A stretch of DNA of 64,000 nt from Brenneria rubrifaciens (GCF_005484945.1 NZ_CP034035.1:1984001-2048000); one strand, 5' to 3'. Numbered from the stretch's first letter, positions 1 through 9,600 are shown. The notes: generated from the letters alone by a model not told the origin. Program-made: numbers and translations.

Positions 1-1
1 A

Positions 2-493
2 TTTATCGGTAAAGAAATTCAGACTGCCTATCTGGAGTCCTATTCTGAATACGGACAGAACATCTTTGATCGTTACGTCACCTATGCCGACTTCTGGATT
101 CAGGATCAGGAGTACCGCGACCCGGATACCGGCCAATTGTTCGACCGGGAATCTCTGAACGCCGAGTTGGAAAAAATCGAAAAACCGGCGGGTATCAGCA
201 ACCCCAAAGATTTCCGTAACGAAATCGTCAACTTTGTGCTGCGCGCACGCGCCAACAATAGCGGACGTAATCCGAACTGGACCAGTTACGAAAAATTACG
301 GACGGTGATCGAGAAGAAAATGTTCTCCAACACCGAGGAACTGTTGCCTGTCATTTCGTTTAACACCAAGACTTCAACGGATGAACAGAAGAAACATGAT
401 GATTTTGTCGATCGTATGATGGAGAAGGGTTACACCCGCAAACAGGTACGTTTGCTGTGTGAATGGTATCTGCGAGTGAGGAAGTCATCATAA
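2..493 (+). CDS. yeaG: YeaG/PrkA-type serine protein kinase, C-terminal part
   Basis: This is the last 163 codons of a gene that begins before the window; the frame is open from base 2 and stops with TAA at 491-493. The visible part ([18 protein letters not shown] early on, ending WYLRVRKSS) reads like the C-terminal region of PrkA/YeaG, an AAA+-like serine protein kinase of about 640 residues linked to stationary phase and nitrogen stress. The ATPase core lies outside the window, so catalytic residues cannot be checked. yeaH follows 37 bases later on the same strand and a SpoVR-family gene comes next, an association known from many proteobacteria. The family call rests on this tail plus that context. 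Confidence 0.9.
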   Translation, partial: FIGKEIQTAYLESYSEYGQNIFDRYVTYADFWIQDQEYRDPDTGQLFDRESLNAELEKIEKPAGISNPKDFRNEIVNFVLRARANNSGRNPNWTSYEKLRTVIEKKMFSNTEELLPVISFNTKTSTDEQKKHDDFVDRMMEKGYTRKQVRLLCEWYLRVRKSS

Positions 494-530
494 TGGTGCA
501 TGGAGCTGGGCAAAGTCGTTTGGGGGTAGT

Positions 531-1802
531 ATGGCCTATTTCATTGATCGACGGCTAAATGGCAAAAACAAAAGCATGGTTAACCGCCAGCGCTTTTTGC
601 GCCGCTATAAGTCGCAAATTAAACAGTCGATTTCCGAGGCCATTAATAAGCGTTCGGTGACCGATATCGAAAGCGGGGAGTCTGTCTCGATCCCCAATGG
701 GGACATTAACGAACCCATGTTTCATCAGGGACGCGGGGGACGCCGTCATCGCGTCCATCCCGGCAACGATCACTTCATACAAAACGATCGCATTGAGCGG
801 CCGCAGGGAGGAGGCGGCGGTTCCGGTCAGGGCGATGCCAGCAATAATGGCGAAGGCCAGGATGAGTTCGTGTTTCAGATATCCAAGGATGAATATCTGG
901 ATCTGTTGTTTGAAGATCTGGCGTTGCCTAATTTGAAGAAAACGCAGCACCGCCAGCTTAACGAATACAAGACTCACCGCGCCGGGTACACGGCGAACGG
1001 TGTTCCCGCCAATATCAGCGTGGTACGCTCGCTGCAAAATTCCCTTGCCCGCCGTATGGCAATGACGGCAGGCAAACGCCGGGAGTTGCACGCGATGGAG
1101 GAATCCCTGGAGCAACTGGAGCGTATTGAACCGGCCCAACTGCTGGAGGAGGAGCGTTTACGGCAGGATATCGCGGAATTACGTCAGAAGATTGCCCGCG
1201 TCCCGTTTATTGACACGTTTGACCTGCGCTATAAAAATTACGAACGGCGGGCCGAGCCGTCCAGTCAGGCAGTAATGTTCTGTCTGATGGATGTTTCCGG
1301 CTCAATGGATCAAGCGACCAAAGACATGGCGAAACGCTTTTATATTCTGCTCTATCTGTTTCTCAGTCGGAGCTATAAAAACGTTGACGTCGTCTATATT
1401 CGCCATCACACGCAGGCTAAAGAGGTCGATGAGCAGGAGTTTTTCTACTCGCAGGAAACAGGCGGCACCATCGTGTCCAGCGCATTAAAACTCATGGAAG
1501 AAGTGATTCACGAACGTTACGATCCGTCGCAGTGGAATATCTACGCTGCTCAGGCATCCGATGGCGACAACTGGGCGGATGACTCCCCGCTGTGTCATCA
1601 GATTCTGGCGAATCAGTTGCTGCCAATGGTGCGTTATTACAGCTACATTGAAATTACCCGACGTTCACACCAAACGCTGTGGCGTGAGTACGAAATGCTG
1701 CATGACGAATTCGATAACTTTGCCATGCAGCATATTCGCGATCCAGAAGATATCTATCCCGTGTTCCGCGAGCTTTTCCGCAAACAAACCGTTGGTCATT
1801 AA
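531..1802 (+). CDS. yeaH: YeaH/YhbH family protein (DUF444)
   Basis: A 423-residue protein, close to the length of E. coli YeaH (about 427). The N-terminal third is basic and carries a Gly-rich stretch (around residues 85-105). A von Willebrand A-like segment begins near residue 250 with LMDVSGSMD, matching a DxSxS metal-site motif. The molecular function of the family is unknown; genetic work in other bacteria places it with the YeaG kinase, so it may be a partner or substrate. The ATG at 531 is taken as start: it lies 37 bases after yeaG and the protein length fits. It probably shares a transcript with yeaG, and perhaps with ycgB, which begins about 100 bases after its stop. Confidence 0.93.
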   Translation: MAYFIDRRLNGKNKSMVNRQRFLRRYKSQIKQSISEAINKRSVTDIESGESVSIPNGDINEPMFHQGRGGRRHRVHPGNDHFIQNDRIERPQGGGGGSGQGDASNNGEGQDEFVFQISKDEYLDLLFEDLALPNLKKTQHRQLNEYKTHRAGYTANGVPANISVVRSLQNSLARRMAMTAGKRRELHAMEESLEQLERIEPAQLLEEERLRQDIAELRQKIARVPFIDTFDLRYKNYERRAEPSSQAVMFCLMDVSGSMDQATKDMAKRFYILLYLFLSRSYKNVDVVYIRHHTQAKEVDEQEFFYSQETGGTIVSSALKLMEEVIHERYDPSQWNIYAAQASDGDNWADDSPLCHQILANQLLPMVRYYSYIEITRRSHQTLWREYEMLHDEFDNFAMQHIRDPEDIYPVFRELFRKQTVGH

Positions 1803-1906
1803 TATATTGATTATTCATCAAATAGAGTCAGCCAATTAAATTATCAATCTGGCTGATTAATAATGTCTGTACGATACCGTACATGCAGTCATGTAGGGGG
1901 GCGCTG

Positions 1907-3445
1907 ATGGCTATATCGACCAATGATCAGGTAAAGAAACCGAATCGTCTTGATGATGGACCAGACTGGACGTTTGATCTATTACAGATCTACCTTGATG
2001 AGATAGATCGCGTAGCGAAATACTATCGGCTGGATACGTATCCGCATCAAATTGAAGTGATTACCTCTGAGCAGATGATGGATGCCTATTCCAGTATTGG
2101 CATGCCGATCAACTATTCTCACTGGTCGTTCGGGAAGAAATTCATTGAAACCGAGCAACGTTACAAGCACGGTCAACAAGGGCTGGCGTACGAAATTGTC
2201 ATCAATTCCGATCCTTGTATTGCCTATCTGATGGAAGAGAACACCATGCCCATGCAAGCGTTGGTCATGGCTCATGCCTGCTACGGGCATAATTCGTTCT
2301 TCAAAGGAAACTATCTGTTTCGCAGTTGGACAGATGCCGGCTCTATCGTCGATTATCTGATCTTCGCCCGACTGTATATCTCGCAGTGTGAAGAACGCTA
2401 TGGCGTCGAAGAGGTCGAACGGCTGCTGGACTCTTGTCATGCCTTGATGAATTACGGCGTGGATCGTTACAAACGACCGCAGAAAATCTCGCTGGAAGAG
2501 GAGAAATCCCGGCAGAAAAGCCGCGAAGAATATCTGCAAAGCCAGGTTAACGAACTCTGGAAAACGCTGCCGCGGCGCGAACAGGATATTTCACCCGAAC
2601 GCGCCCATCGTTTCCCGCGGGAACCGCAGGAAAACCTGCTGTACTTTATGGAAAAAAACGCGCCGCTGCTGGAACCATGGAAACGTGAAATTTTACGTAT
2701 CGTGCGTAAAGTCAGCCAGTATTTCTATCCACAAAAACAGACTCAGGTCATGAACGAGGGTTGGGCCACCTTCTGGCACTATACCATTCTTAATCATCTT
2801 TATGATGAAGGGCGGGTGTCTGAGCGCTTTATGATGGAGTTCCTGCACAGCCATACCAACGTTATCTATCAGCCTCCCTACAATAGCCCGTATTACAGCG
2901 GCTTCAACCCTTACGCGCTCGGCTTCGCCATGTTTCAGGACATCAAGCGTGTTTGTCAGGCGCCAACCGAAGAAGATCGCTACTGGTTCCCGGATATCGC
3001 GGGTAAGGACTGGCTTGATACGCTGCATTTCGCCATGCAGAACTTCAAAGACGAGAGTTTCATCAGCCAGTTTCTGTCGCCAAAAGTCATGCGCGACTTC
3101 CGACTGTTTACCGTGCTGGATGACGATCACAACAACTATCTTGAAATTGCCGCGATTCATGATGAAGAGGGCTATCGCTTGATCCGCCAGGAGTTGTCCG
3201 CGCAATACAACCTGAGCCATCTTGAGCCCAATATTCAGGTGTGGAATGTGGATTTGCGCGGTAACCGTTCGTTAACGCTACGCTATATTCCTCATAATCG
3301 CGCGCCGCTGGATAAAAGCAGCCAGGAAGTGATGAAGCATGTTCACCGCCTGTGGGGATTTGACGTATATCTTGAGCAGGCGAACACGGACGGCAGCGTG
3401 GAGTTGCTGGAGCGCTGTCCGCCGAGGAATTCGGCAATAACCTGA
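1907..3445 (+). CDS. ycgB: SpoVR family protein YcgB
   Basis: A 512-residue protein, essentially the length of E. coli YcgB (510) and full-length relative to the SpoVR family. An in-frame ATG lies eight codons upstream at 1883, but the ATG at 1907 follows a purine-rich ribosome site (AGGGGGG at about 1895) and gives the usual N terminus MAISTNDQ, so it was chosen. The product is cytosolic and of unknown biochemical function; Bacillus SpoVR is needed for spore cortex formation, while enterobacterial relatives belong to the stationary-phase/RpoS set. In E. coli ycgB is beside fadR but far from yeaGH. Here it lies between yeaGH and fadR, combining both arrangements. Confidence 0.93.
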   Translation: MAISTNDQVKKPNRLDDGPDWTFDLLQIYLDEIDRVAKYYRLDTYPHQIEVITSEQMMDAYSSIGMPINYSHWSFGKKFIETEQRYKHGQQGLAYEIVINSDPCIAYLMEENTMPMQALVMAHACYGHNSFFKGNYLFRSWTDAGSIVDYLIFARLYISQCEERYGVEEVERLLDSCHALMNYGVDRYKRPQKISLEEEKSRQKSREEYLQSQVNELWKTLPRREQDISPERAHRFPREPQENLLYFMEKNAPLLEPWKREILRIVRKVSQYFYPQKQTQVMNEGWATFWHYTILNHLYDEGRVSERFMMEFLHSHTNVIYQPPYNSPYYSGFNPYALGFAMFQDIKRVCQAPTEEDRYWFPDIAGKDWLDTLHFAMQNFKDESFISQFLSPKVMRDFRLFTVLDDDHNNYLEIAAIHDEEGYRLIRQELSAQYNLSHLEPNIQVWNVDLRGNRSLTLRYIPHNRAPLDKSSQEVMKHVHRLWGFDVYLEQANTDGSVELLERCPPRNSAIT

Positions 3446-3473
3446 GGCATAATGCAAAGAGAGAGAAGCCACC

Positions 3474-3501
3474 AAGGGTATTCAGACTCGTGAATACCCT
3501 T
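3474..3501. terminator. Bidirectional terminator between ycgB and fadR
   Basis: Inverted repeat AAGGGTATTCA-GACTCG-TGAATACCCTT, an 11-bp perfect stem with a 6-base loop, placed exactly between the convergent ycgB and fadR genes and followed by TTCG on the plus strand. Confidence 0.8.
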
Positions 3502-3516
3502 TCGTATTAGATGCGT

Positions 3517-4236
3517 CTAGCGACGAATGTCGGCGATATCTCGTGGAAGAGCGCTCTGCATAGTGTGCCAGATGGCCCCGCTTTCTTTTCCGTAGTGTCT
3601 GACCACCTCCATGACCTGCTCATATAACCCGTCCCGACACAGCACTTCCAGACGACCATAAAAATCCATCGCCAGTTTGCGGGCATCGGGATTGGAGAAA
3701 TAATAGCGGCCAACACGGATATACAGCCCTTTCAGTCCGTTAAGGATAAGGCCATAAATAGGATTTCCCGAGGCAAAGGCCAGACCACGAAAGACATTAT
3801 AATCCAATTGGGCGAAAGCCTCTGCGTTGTCACCCACTGTTCCGGTTTGGGTGAGCACTTCACGCGTTTTTTCCGGGTGCTGGCGCAAGGCCGTACGGAT
3901 AAAAATCGCCGCGATATTGGTACGCACGGACAGAAGGTTATCGATCAACTGAGGCACGCTATCGTGATCGAGTCTCGCCAACGTCTCCAAAATATTCAGC
4001 CCGGAGGTTTCCCAAAAATTATTAATCTTCGTCGGTTTGCCATGCTGGATAGTAAGCCAGCCGTCACGCGCCAATCGCTGGAGCACCTCGCGCAACGTGG
4101 TGCGCGTTACCCCTATCAGCTCGGAAAGTTCCCTTTCTGCCGGCAGAATTGAACCCGGAGGAAATCGATTATTCCATATACTTTCAATGATATATTCTTC
4201 CGCGAATCCAGCCGGACTTTGCGCCTTTATGACCAT
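3517..4236 (-). CDS. fadR: Fatty acid metabolism regulator FadR
   Basis: A 239-residue GntR-family regulator, identical in length to E. coli FadR. The N terminus ([19 protein letters not shown]) is followed by the winged-helix domain with the recognition region [20 protein letters not shown] around residues 40-60; the rest is the all-helical acyl-CoA binding domain. FadR represses fatty acid degradation genes such as fadD (at 11-12.7 kb here) and activates unsaturated fatty acid synthesis; long-chain acyl-CoA releases it from DNA. The gene is convergent with ycgB, as in E. coli. Divergently upstream, where E. coli has nhaB, there is only about 470 bases of non-coding DNA before dsbB. Confidence 0.97.
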   Translation of the reverse strand: MVIKAQSPAGFAEEYIIESIWNNRFPPGSILPAERELSELIGVTRTTLREVLQRLARDGWLTIQHGKPTKINNFWETSGLNILETLARLDHDSVPQLIDNLLSVRTNIAAIFIRTALRQHPEKTREVLTQTGTVGDNAEAFAQLDYNVFRGLAFASGNPIYGLILNGLKGLYIRVGRYYFSNPDARKLAMDFYGRLEVLCRDGLYEQVMEVVRHYGKESGAIWHTMQSALPRDIADIRR

Positions 4237-4710
4237 GAGTTTGATATTCCATAGCGATATTTACCGATGACAGCGGACCTCATCATACCAGACGAACTAA
4301 CCATGACATAGCATCGCAGCCCTGCACAAAACACATTTGGGATGTAAATTACTCACATAATCATTGGACCGGACGACGAGATGCTCTTTGTTTAATTATA
4401 TATAAACATTTCGGATATGATGTTACGCATTGAATGCATATGGGCGCCTTTTATCGATTTCGTGCCGCAACATTACGGGATCTCAATATCGGATACACAC
4501 ATATCCGGCAGCCACTCACCCTCACAATCGTGTATAGTAATGTGCAGCGGGAAACCGGATGTGTTTTCGACATCACTGCACCGCGGCGAAATTAAAAAAA
4601 ATCAAATTAATAGATTGTTATGTTTTTCACAGTGAACGGTGAAATGATGGCGGAGAAACCAGATCGGTTTATACCGCTATTTCGATCATTTTTAGCATGG
4701 AATACTTGTT
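4237..4710. other. fadR-dsbB intergenic region lacking nhaB
   Basis: 474 bases without a convincing gene. In E. coli the Na+/H+ antiporter gene nhaB lies here between fadR and dsbB. A 72-codon open frame at 4417-4635 has no ribosome site and no recognisable sequence, and no membrane-protein remnant resembling NhaB was seen. The DNA is AT-rich around 4390-4430 and must contain the divergent fadR and dsbB promoters; no individual promoter element could be assigned with confidence. Confidence 0.6.
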
Positions 4711-5241
4711 ATGTTGCGATTTCTTAACCGTTGCTCACGTGGGCGCGGTGCGTGGTTATTAATGGCATTAACAGCCGTGATTCTGGAATCGGTCGCGCTT
4801 TATTTCCAACACGTCATGCTCTTGAAACCCTGCGTACTTTGCATCTATCAACGCACTGCACTTTTCGGCGTCATGGGCGCAGGTTTGCTGGGCGCCATTG
4901 CCCCGGCCAGTTTGCTGCGTTATCCCGCTATTGGACTCTGGATATACAGCGCATTTGAAGGGCTGCGCCTTGCCTGGAAACATACGGATATACTGCTTAA
5001 CCCGTCTCCCTTTAACACCTGTGACTTCTTCGTCAGCTTCCCGTCATGGCTGCCGCTGGATAAATGGCTTCCGGCCGTATTTAATGCATCGGGAGACTGT
5101 TCCGAACGTCAGTGGCAATTTTTATCACTGGAAATGCCGCAGTGGTTAGTCGGTATTTTCGCGGTTTATCTGCTGATAGCCGTATTGGTTCTGATTGCCC
5201 AACCTTTCCGCCCTAAGCGTCGCGACCTTTTCAGCCGCTGA
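4711..5241 (+). CDS. dsbB: Disulfide bond formation protein DsbB
   Basis: A 176-residue inner-membrane protein with four hydrophobic segments, the same length as E. coli DsbB. Both catalytic cysteine pairs are present at the E. coli positions: C41-x-x-C44 in KPCVLC at the first periplasmic loop and C104/C130 in the second (FNTCDFF and SGDCSE). It reoxidises periplasmic DsbA and passes electrons to quinones. The ATG at 4711 gives the full-length protein. nhaB is missing upstream, so dsbB appears to have its own promoter; a strong hairpin follows the stop codon. Confidence 0.97.
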   Translation: MLRFLNRCSRGRGAWLLMALTAVILESVALYFQHVMLLKPCVLCIYQRTALFGVMGAGLLGAIAPASLLRYPAIGLWIYSAFEGLRLAWKHTDILLNPSPFNTCDFFVSFPSWLPLDKWLPAVFNASGDCSERQWQFLSLEMPQWLVGIFAVYLLIAVLVLIAQPFRPKRRDLFSR

Positions 5242-5256
5242 CTCAATAAGAACGAC

Positions 5257-5281
5257 GTCACACCCGGGCTAAGGGTGTGAC
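5257..5281 (+). terminator. Hairpin after dsbB
   Basis: GTCACACCC-GGGCTAA-GGGTGTGAC, a 9-bp perfect stem just after the dsbB stop codon. There is no long T run after it, so it may act with the convergent small gene as a two-way terminator. Confidence 0.6.
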
Positions 5282-5304
5282 GGCTTGAGACACACGCCTC
5301 CCCT

Positions 5305-5502
5305 TCACTGCTGAGGGCGATAGATATGCCGGTAGTGGACTAATCTCTCCTTGAAAAATTGCCTCTTCTCTTTAGGCATATTTTTCGTCACCTCATCAGC
5401 GTTGATCGCTTTCTGCTGGCTTTCCATAAAAGCAATCGTGGAGGCAGCAAAATCAGTATATTGATCGCCGTATTGGATAATGAGTTTTTCAAAGTTAACC
5501 AT
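5305..5502 (-). CDS. Small soluble protein of unknown function (65 aa)
   Basis: A 65-residue, charged, probably helical cytosolic protein (starts MVNFEKLIIQYGDQYTDF; contains MPKEKRQFFKERL). No signal peptide or membrane segment is seen and no family is recognised. It is judged real because a very strong ribosome site (AGGAGGGGGG) lies four bases before its ATG and because it fills the space between dsbB and ycgN on the ycgN strand. Function is not inferred. It stands alone: ycgN begins 530 bases away in the upstream direction and ends 85 bases before this start. Confidence 0.75.
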   Translation of the reverse strand: MVNFEKLIIQYGDQYTDFAASTIAFMESQQKAINADEVTKNMPKEKRQFFKERLVHYRHIYRPQQ

Positions 5503-5586
5503 TTGTCCCCCCTCCTATGCTGTTCGTTGGCGTACAAAAATTATACAGCATATTAAAAACTGCACAGTGAAGAATGCCCGTTATTG

Positions 5587-6033
5587 TTATCTGGCCCACA
5601 CTGGTTTGTTTAAAATGTGATCTTGCCAGTCAAAAACTTCACTTTCTCGTACCGCAATATGGCGCACAGAAATGCGTTCGCCGTGCATCGCCGCCTTGGA
5701 GCCAGTGAGCAGCGGGTGCCAGTACGGTAACGGCTTCCCTTCATTAATCAGACGGTATGCGCAGGTCGCTGGCAGCCAGTTGAACGTCAGCAAATTCTCA
5801 CGAGTAAGTTTGATACAGTCAGCTTCATACTCGAAACGGCGTTCATAGTTACGACATTGGCAACTTTTTATATTCAGTTGATCGCAGGCTACATTGGTGA
5901 AATAGATCTCCTCTGTATCCTCATCAATCAGTTTATTCAGACAGCATTGACCGCAGCCGTCACATAACGACTCCCATTCATCATCGGACATCTCTGACAA
6001 TGTCTTGTGCTGCCAAAAGGGGCGTTCACTCAT
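5587..6033 (-). CDS. ycgN: YcgN family cysteine-cluster protein
   Basis: A 148-residue protein of the UPF0260/YcgN family, near the length of E. coli YcgN. It has the hallmark cysteine cluster C24-x2-C27-x2-C30-C31 (LCDGCGQCC), with further cysteines at CDQ, SCQC, DCI and ATC, suggesting a metal or iron-sulfur site; no function is established. It is followed at a distance by the small gene at 5305-5502 and preceded by ycgM, keeping the E. coli order ycgL-ycgM-ycgN. About 100 bases separate it from ycgM. Confidence 0.94.
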   Translation of the reverse strand: MSERPFWQHKTLSEMSDDEWESLCDGCGQCCLNKLIDEDTEEIYFTNVACDQLNIKSCQCRNYERRFEYEADCIKLTRENLLTFNWLPATCAYRLINEGKPLPYWHPLLTGSKAAMHGERISVRHIAVRESEVFDWQDHILNKPVWAR

Positions 6034-6135
6034 GTTCTTTCTTTTCCAGTTAATCTTTTGGGGCTGTGTATAGCGGCTTTAGCAGGCGGGAGCATGCGTT
6101 GCTACCCGCTGATACAAAAACAGGTAGCCGGATGT

Positions 6136-6792
6136 TTAGATGATACGCGTATTCAGGGTATGAGCGTTAACTGAGATTTTCAGCATATCGCCAGATTGAA
6201 TCGGCCCGACGCCCTGCGGCGTACCGGTCAGAATAATGTCGCCCGCGCGTAGCGTAAAGAAGCGGCTCATATAGGCGATTAGCGGTAGAATCGGCGTGAT
6301 CATGTCGCGAGTGTTCCCCTGCTGACGAACTTCGTCATTCACTCTGACGCCCAGATCAGTCTGCTGCGCGTCACCGAATTCGGATACCGGAATAAAACCG
6401 GAGATAGGACAAGAACCATCAAACCCCTTTGCTTTTTCCCACGGTTGCCCGGCTTTTTTAAATTCAGCTTGCAAATCGCGCAGCGTCAAATCCAACGCCA
6501 CGCCATAGCCGGCAATGGCCCGCGCAACACGTTCTTCATTCGCCTGTTTCAACGGTGTGCCAATCAGCACCGCCAGCTCAACTTCATGATGGACGGAGCC
6601 CAGGTTTTTAGGAATGGCCACTGGTTGGCGTAAATCACACAGTGACGTCTCAGGTTTGATGAATAGCACGGGCTCGGTTGGCGTGGCACTGCCCATCTCC
6701 TTTATATGCCCTGAGTAATTACTGCCGACACATACTACTTTGTTGACCGGGAAATCAAGCAACGCCCCCTGCCAGTCTCTGTGTTGATACAT
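6136..6792 (-). CDS. ycgM: Fumarylacetoacetate hydrolase family protein YcgM
   Basis: A 218-residue member of the FAH family (acylpyruvate hydrolase/oxaloacetate decarboxylase type), matching E. coli YcgM at 219. Typical motifs are visible: VCVGSNYSGHIKEMG near the N terminus, the metal-ligand segment HHEVELAVLIG, GFDGSCPISGF, and the C-terminal GDIILTGTPQGVGPI. The cytosolic enzyme is expected to bind Mg2+ or Mn2+ through the conserved acidic residues and cleave acylpyruvate-like substrates; the physiological substrate is not evident. Start ATG at 6792 gives the standard N terminus MYQHRDWQGA. Confidence 0.95.
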   Translation of the reverse strand: MYQHRDWQGALLDFPVNKVVCVGSNYSGHIKEMGSATPTEPVLFIKPETSLCDLRQPVAIPKNLGSVHHEVELAVLIGTPLKQANEERVARAIAGYGVALDLTLRDLQAEFKKAGQPWEKAKGFDGSCPISGFIPVSEFGDAQQTDLGVRVNDEVRQQGNTRDMITPILPLIAYMSRFFTLRAGDIILTGTPQGVGPIQSGDMLKISVNAHTLNTRII

Positions 6793-7151
6793 GGATGTTC
6801 TCCTGCCCTGTCTGTTATTGTTGGGTAATTATGGCATCTATCGCTCTGTCGTTATGCCCCTGGCACCATCATATAAAATGCAATCCGATAAAAACAGCCC
6901 GTTCCCGCAGCCTATTCCGCCATTCCGCCAAGCGTTGCGGCGTGCGTCGCAGCAGATAACAAACAGTCGAATGTTCGCCGTGGACAATAATAATGAGTGA
7001 GGTCACCTGACGGTCGACGTGAGTCGAATACCGTTCAGACTACTTTTACAAAAACCCGGTTATTCATACGGGTTTCATTTTGAGTACTCTGGGCACAATA
7101 TTATGATTAAGGCATTATCTGAAAATAAACGTCGGTATTAATTTTTTACAT
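6793..7151. other. Intergenic region between ycgM and ycgL
   Basis: 359 bases in which no gene is supported. A 69-codon plus-strand frame at 6791-7000 overlaps the ycgM start, lacks a ribosome site and has no recognisable sequence. The region should hold the ycgM promoter and the end of the ycgL transcript; no strong terminator hairpin was found. Confidence 0.5.
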
Positions 7152-7409
7152 TTACCAAAGCGTCTTTAATAACGTTTCCGGCGGAGGCGGAACCTGTAGA
7201 TAGAACCCCTCTTCCCTGAGTGCTTGTTTCACCTTTTCAATATCGGCATTAGCTAATTTTTTACTGCCGTCGAGCGGCAATAGCATGGCGAAATGCGGCG
7301 TACCAAATCTTTTTATCAGCGCTTCCGGGACGCGGGAAAAATCGTCTTTTTTTTCGACATAAAGATATGTCTGATCACGTTTGGAACTTCGATAAATCGC
7401 ACAAAACAT
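7152..7409 (-). CDS. ycgL: YcgL domain protein, short at the C terminus
   Basis: An 85-residue protein with the complete YcgL domain: it starts [20 protein letters not shown] and keeps LPLDGSKKL, the [10 protein letters not shown] helix and the VPPPPE motif. E. coli YcgL continues for some 10-15 residues after the PPPPE-LLK segment, whereas this one stops at LLKTLW, so the tail is short. The cytosolic function is not firmly known. It lies divergently from minC with 137 bases between the start codons, as in E. coli, so the two share an upstream region. Confidence 0.92.
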   Translation of the reverse strand: MFCAIYRSSKRDQTYLYVEKKDDFSRVPEALIKRFGTPHFAMLLPLDGSKKLANADIEKVKQALREEGFYLQVPPPPETLLKTLW

Positions 7410-7546
7410 CTTTTTTTACTCTATTTAATGGGAATGGCATCTTGCCTGTATATAATTGTGACTATAACATGCTTACAGCGCTCTAGAATATCATGCCTCA
7501 AATGTTACTTTGGGGATTAAAAGATGCTGAAACTGAGTCAGGATAG

Positions 7547-8233
7547 ATGTCACAAACGCCAATAGAATTAAAAGGCAGCAGCTTTACCTTATCGGTTGTT
7601 CATTTGCATGATTCCCAACCCGAGGTAATTTATCAGGCACTACAGGAGAAAATCGAGCAAGCGCCCGCTTTTCTGAAAAATGCCCCGGTTGTCATTAATG
7701 TCGCCACATTGACGGCTGAAACCGACTGGATAAAATTACAACAGGCTATTTCTTCGACAGGATTGCGCGTCGTCGGCGTCAGCGGCTGTAAAGACGAGCA
7801 GTTGAAGCAGATGATTACGCAGGCAGGTTTACCTCTGCTGAGCGAAGGAAAAGCGCAACGCCGTCCAAACGATACCGTTGCATCCGCCCCTGCCGCGGTA
7901 AAAACCCAAGTCATCAATACGCCGATACGCTCCGGCCAGCAGATTTACGCACGAAACTGCGATCTGATTGTGGCCAGCAGCGTCAGCGCGGGCGCTGAGG
8001 TGATTGCCGATGGCAATATTCATATTTATGGCATGATGCGAGGTCGCGCCCTCGCCGGCGTCTCAGGCGATGAACAAAGCCTGATATTCTGTACACATCT
8101 GGCCGCAGAATTGGTGTCTATCGCCGGGCGTTATTGGCTGAGCGACCAGATACCCGCGTCATATTTCGGGCAGGCGGCGAGAATAAACCTCGACCTTCTG
8201 GACAATGTTTTAAACATAAAACCTCTAGACTAG
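7547..8233 (+). CDS. minC: Septum site-determining protein MinC
   Basis: A 228-residue protein (E. coli MinC is 231). The N-terminal FtsZ-inhibiting domain ([20 protein letters not shown]) is joined by a linker near residues 105-130 to a C-terminal beta-helical domain with the repeated Gly pattern ending in [18 protein letters not shown], which dimerises and binds MinD. MinC blocks Z-ring assembly near the poles when carried to the membrane by MinD. It is the first gene of minCDE; minD starts 86 bases after its stop. Confidence 0.97.
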   Translation: MSQTPIELKGSSFTLSVVHLHDSQPEVIYQALQEKIEQAPAFLKNAPVVINVATLTAETDWIKLQQAISSTGLRVVGVSGCKDEQLKQMITQAGLPLLSEGKAQRRPNDTVASAPAAVKTQVINTPIRSGQQIYARNCDLIVASSVSAGAEVIADGNIHIYGMMRGRALAGVSGDEQSLIFCTHLAAELVSIAGRYWLSDQIPASYFGQAARINLDLLDNVLNIKPLD

Positions 8234-8319
8234 CACCTATGCCAGCAGGCGATGACTGGCCGTGACAATAGGCACAGCCTGATGGGATACGTTCTAAACC
8301 CTTTGACAAGGAAACATTT

Positions 8320-9132
8320 ATGGCACGCATCATTGTTGTTACATCGGGTAAAGGGGGCGTTGGCAAGACCACTTCAAGCGCGGCCATTGCTACCGGTTTA
8401 GCCCGGAAAGAAAAAAAGACCGTCGTTATCGATTTTGATATCGGTCTGCGCAACCTGGATCTGATCATGGGGTGCGAACGTCGCGTAGTTTATGATTTTG
8501 TTAATGTTATTCAAGGTGATGCAACGCTGAATCAGGCGCTGATCAAAGATAAACGCACGGATAACCTGTACATTCTGCCCGCCTCACAAACGCGTGATAA
8601 AGAGGCATTGACCCGTGAAGGTGTCGAGAAAGTGCTGAACGATCTGAACGAAATGGCGTTCGATTTCATCGTTTGTGACTCACCGGCAGGTATCGAAACC
8701 GGGGCGCTGATGGCGCTGTATTTCGCTGATGAAGCCATCATCACGACCAACCCGGAAGTCTCCTCGGTTCGTGACTCCGACCGTATTCTTGGCATTCTAT
8801 CGTCAAAATCGCGTCGTGCGGAACGCTCAGAAGACCCCATTAAGGAACATCTGCTGCTGACCCGTTATAATCCAGGCAGAGTAAGCCGCGGCGACATGCT
8901 GAGCATGGAAGACGTACTTGAAATTCTGCGAATTCCGCTGGTTGGCGTGATTCCAGAAGATCAGTCCGTACTACGCGCCTCCAATCAGGGCGAACCGGTT
9001 ATTCTGGATGTCGAATCCGATGCGGGCAAAGCCTATGCCGATACGGTCGACCGTCTGTTAGGAGAAGAGCGGGCTTTCCGCTTTGTAGAGGAAGAGAAGA
9101 AAGGTTTCCTTAAACGACTTTTTGGGGGATAA
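8320..9132 (+). CDS. minD: Septum site-determining protein MinD
   Basis: A 270-residue ParA/MinD-type ATPase, the same length as E. coli MinD. The deviant Walker A motif GKGGVGKTT (Lys11 and Lys16) is intact, FDFIVCDSPAGIE provides the switch II region, and the C terminus GFLKRLFGG is the amphipathic membrane-targeting helix. MinD-ATP binds the inner membrane, recruits MinC and is cycled off by MinE, giving pole-to-pole oscillation. minE follows after three bases, so translation is probably coupled. Confidence 0.98.
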   Translation: MARIIVVTSGKGGVGKTTSSAAIATGLARKEKKTVVIDFDIGLRNLDLIMGCERRVVYDFVNVIQGDATLNQALIKDKRTDNLYILPASQTRDKEALTREGVEKVLNDLNEMAFDFIVCDSPAGIETGALMALYFADEAIITTNPEVSSVRDSDRILGILSSKSRRAERSEDPIKEHLLLTRYNPGRVSRGDMLSMEDVLEILRIPLVGVIPEDQSVLRASNQGEPVILDVESDAGKAYADTVDRLLGEERAFRFVEEEKKGFLKRLFGG

Positions 9133-9135
9133 ATT

Positions 9136-9405
9136 ATGGCACTACTCGACTTCTTTCTGTCCCGCAAAAAAACGACAGCCAATATCGCCAAGGAACGGCT
9201 ACAAATTATTGTCGCGGAGCGACGTCGGGGAGACAGTGAGCCCCATTATCTGCCGCAATTGAAACGGGATATACTTGAGGTCATCTGTAAATATGTGCAG
9301 ATTGACCCGGAAATGGTAACGGTTCAACTCGAGCAAAAAGGCGATGATATTTCCGTGCTTGAGTTGAACGTCACTTTGCCAGAAGCGGAAGAAACGCCTA
9401 AATGA
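9136..9405 (+). CDS. minE: Division topological specificity factor MinE
   Basis: An 89-residue protein, one longer than E. coli MinE. The N-terminal membrane-binding segment [13 protein letters not shown], the MinD-contact region [15 protein letters not shown] and the C-terminal topological-specificity domain ending LELNVTLPE are all recognisable. MinE stimulates the MinD ATPase at the membrane and drives oscillation. It is the last gene of the operon and a hairpin follows its stop codon. Confidence 0.98.
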   Translation: MALLDFFLSRKKTTANIAKERLQIIVAERRRGDSEPHYLPQLKRDILEVICKYVQIDPEMVTVQLEQKGDDISVLELNVTLPEAEETPK

Positions 9406-9418
9406 TTTTTCTGTCATA

Positions 9419-9448
9419 AACATCCCCTGCTCATTGGCAGGGGATGTT
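9419..9448. terminator. Terminator hairpin after minE
   Basis: AACATCCCCTGC-TCATTG-GCAGGGGATGTT, a perfect 12-bp stem 14 bases after the minE stop, followed by GTATATATAT rather than a clean T run. Confidence 0.8.
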
Positions 9449-9468
9449 GTATATATATCCAGCCTCTA

Positions 9469-9600
9469 TTAATCATCCCAATCTTGCGCTTCAAATTTAT
9501 TTACGCGCAATGGTTTATTCGCTTTTGTCACGGCAAAGATTTCCCCAGATGGATAAAATTGACTGAGATATTTCTGAAATAATCGCCATTCGCCCCCATC
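9469..9600 (-). pseudogene. C-terminal remnant of an unidentified protein
   Basis: The minus strand encodes an uninterrupted 43-residue segment that starts DGGEWRLFQKYLSQFYPSG and ends VNKFEAQDWDD before TAA at 9469. Its composition looks like genuine protein, but it has no ATG or plausible GTG/TTG start with a ribosome site, and stop codons at 9601-9603 and shortly upstream close the frame. It is read as the surviving tail of a gene lost between minE and rnd. The family is not recognised. The alternative is a chance open frame; the acidic Trp-containing end and lack of stops over 43 codons make that less likely, but not excluded. Confidence 0.5.

Noticed and set aside
4417..4635. 72-codon plus-strand frame in the fadR-dsbB gap
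   Set aside because: No ribosome site, no recognisable sequence and no resemblance to NhaB.
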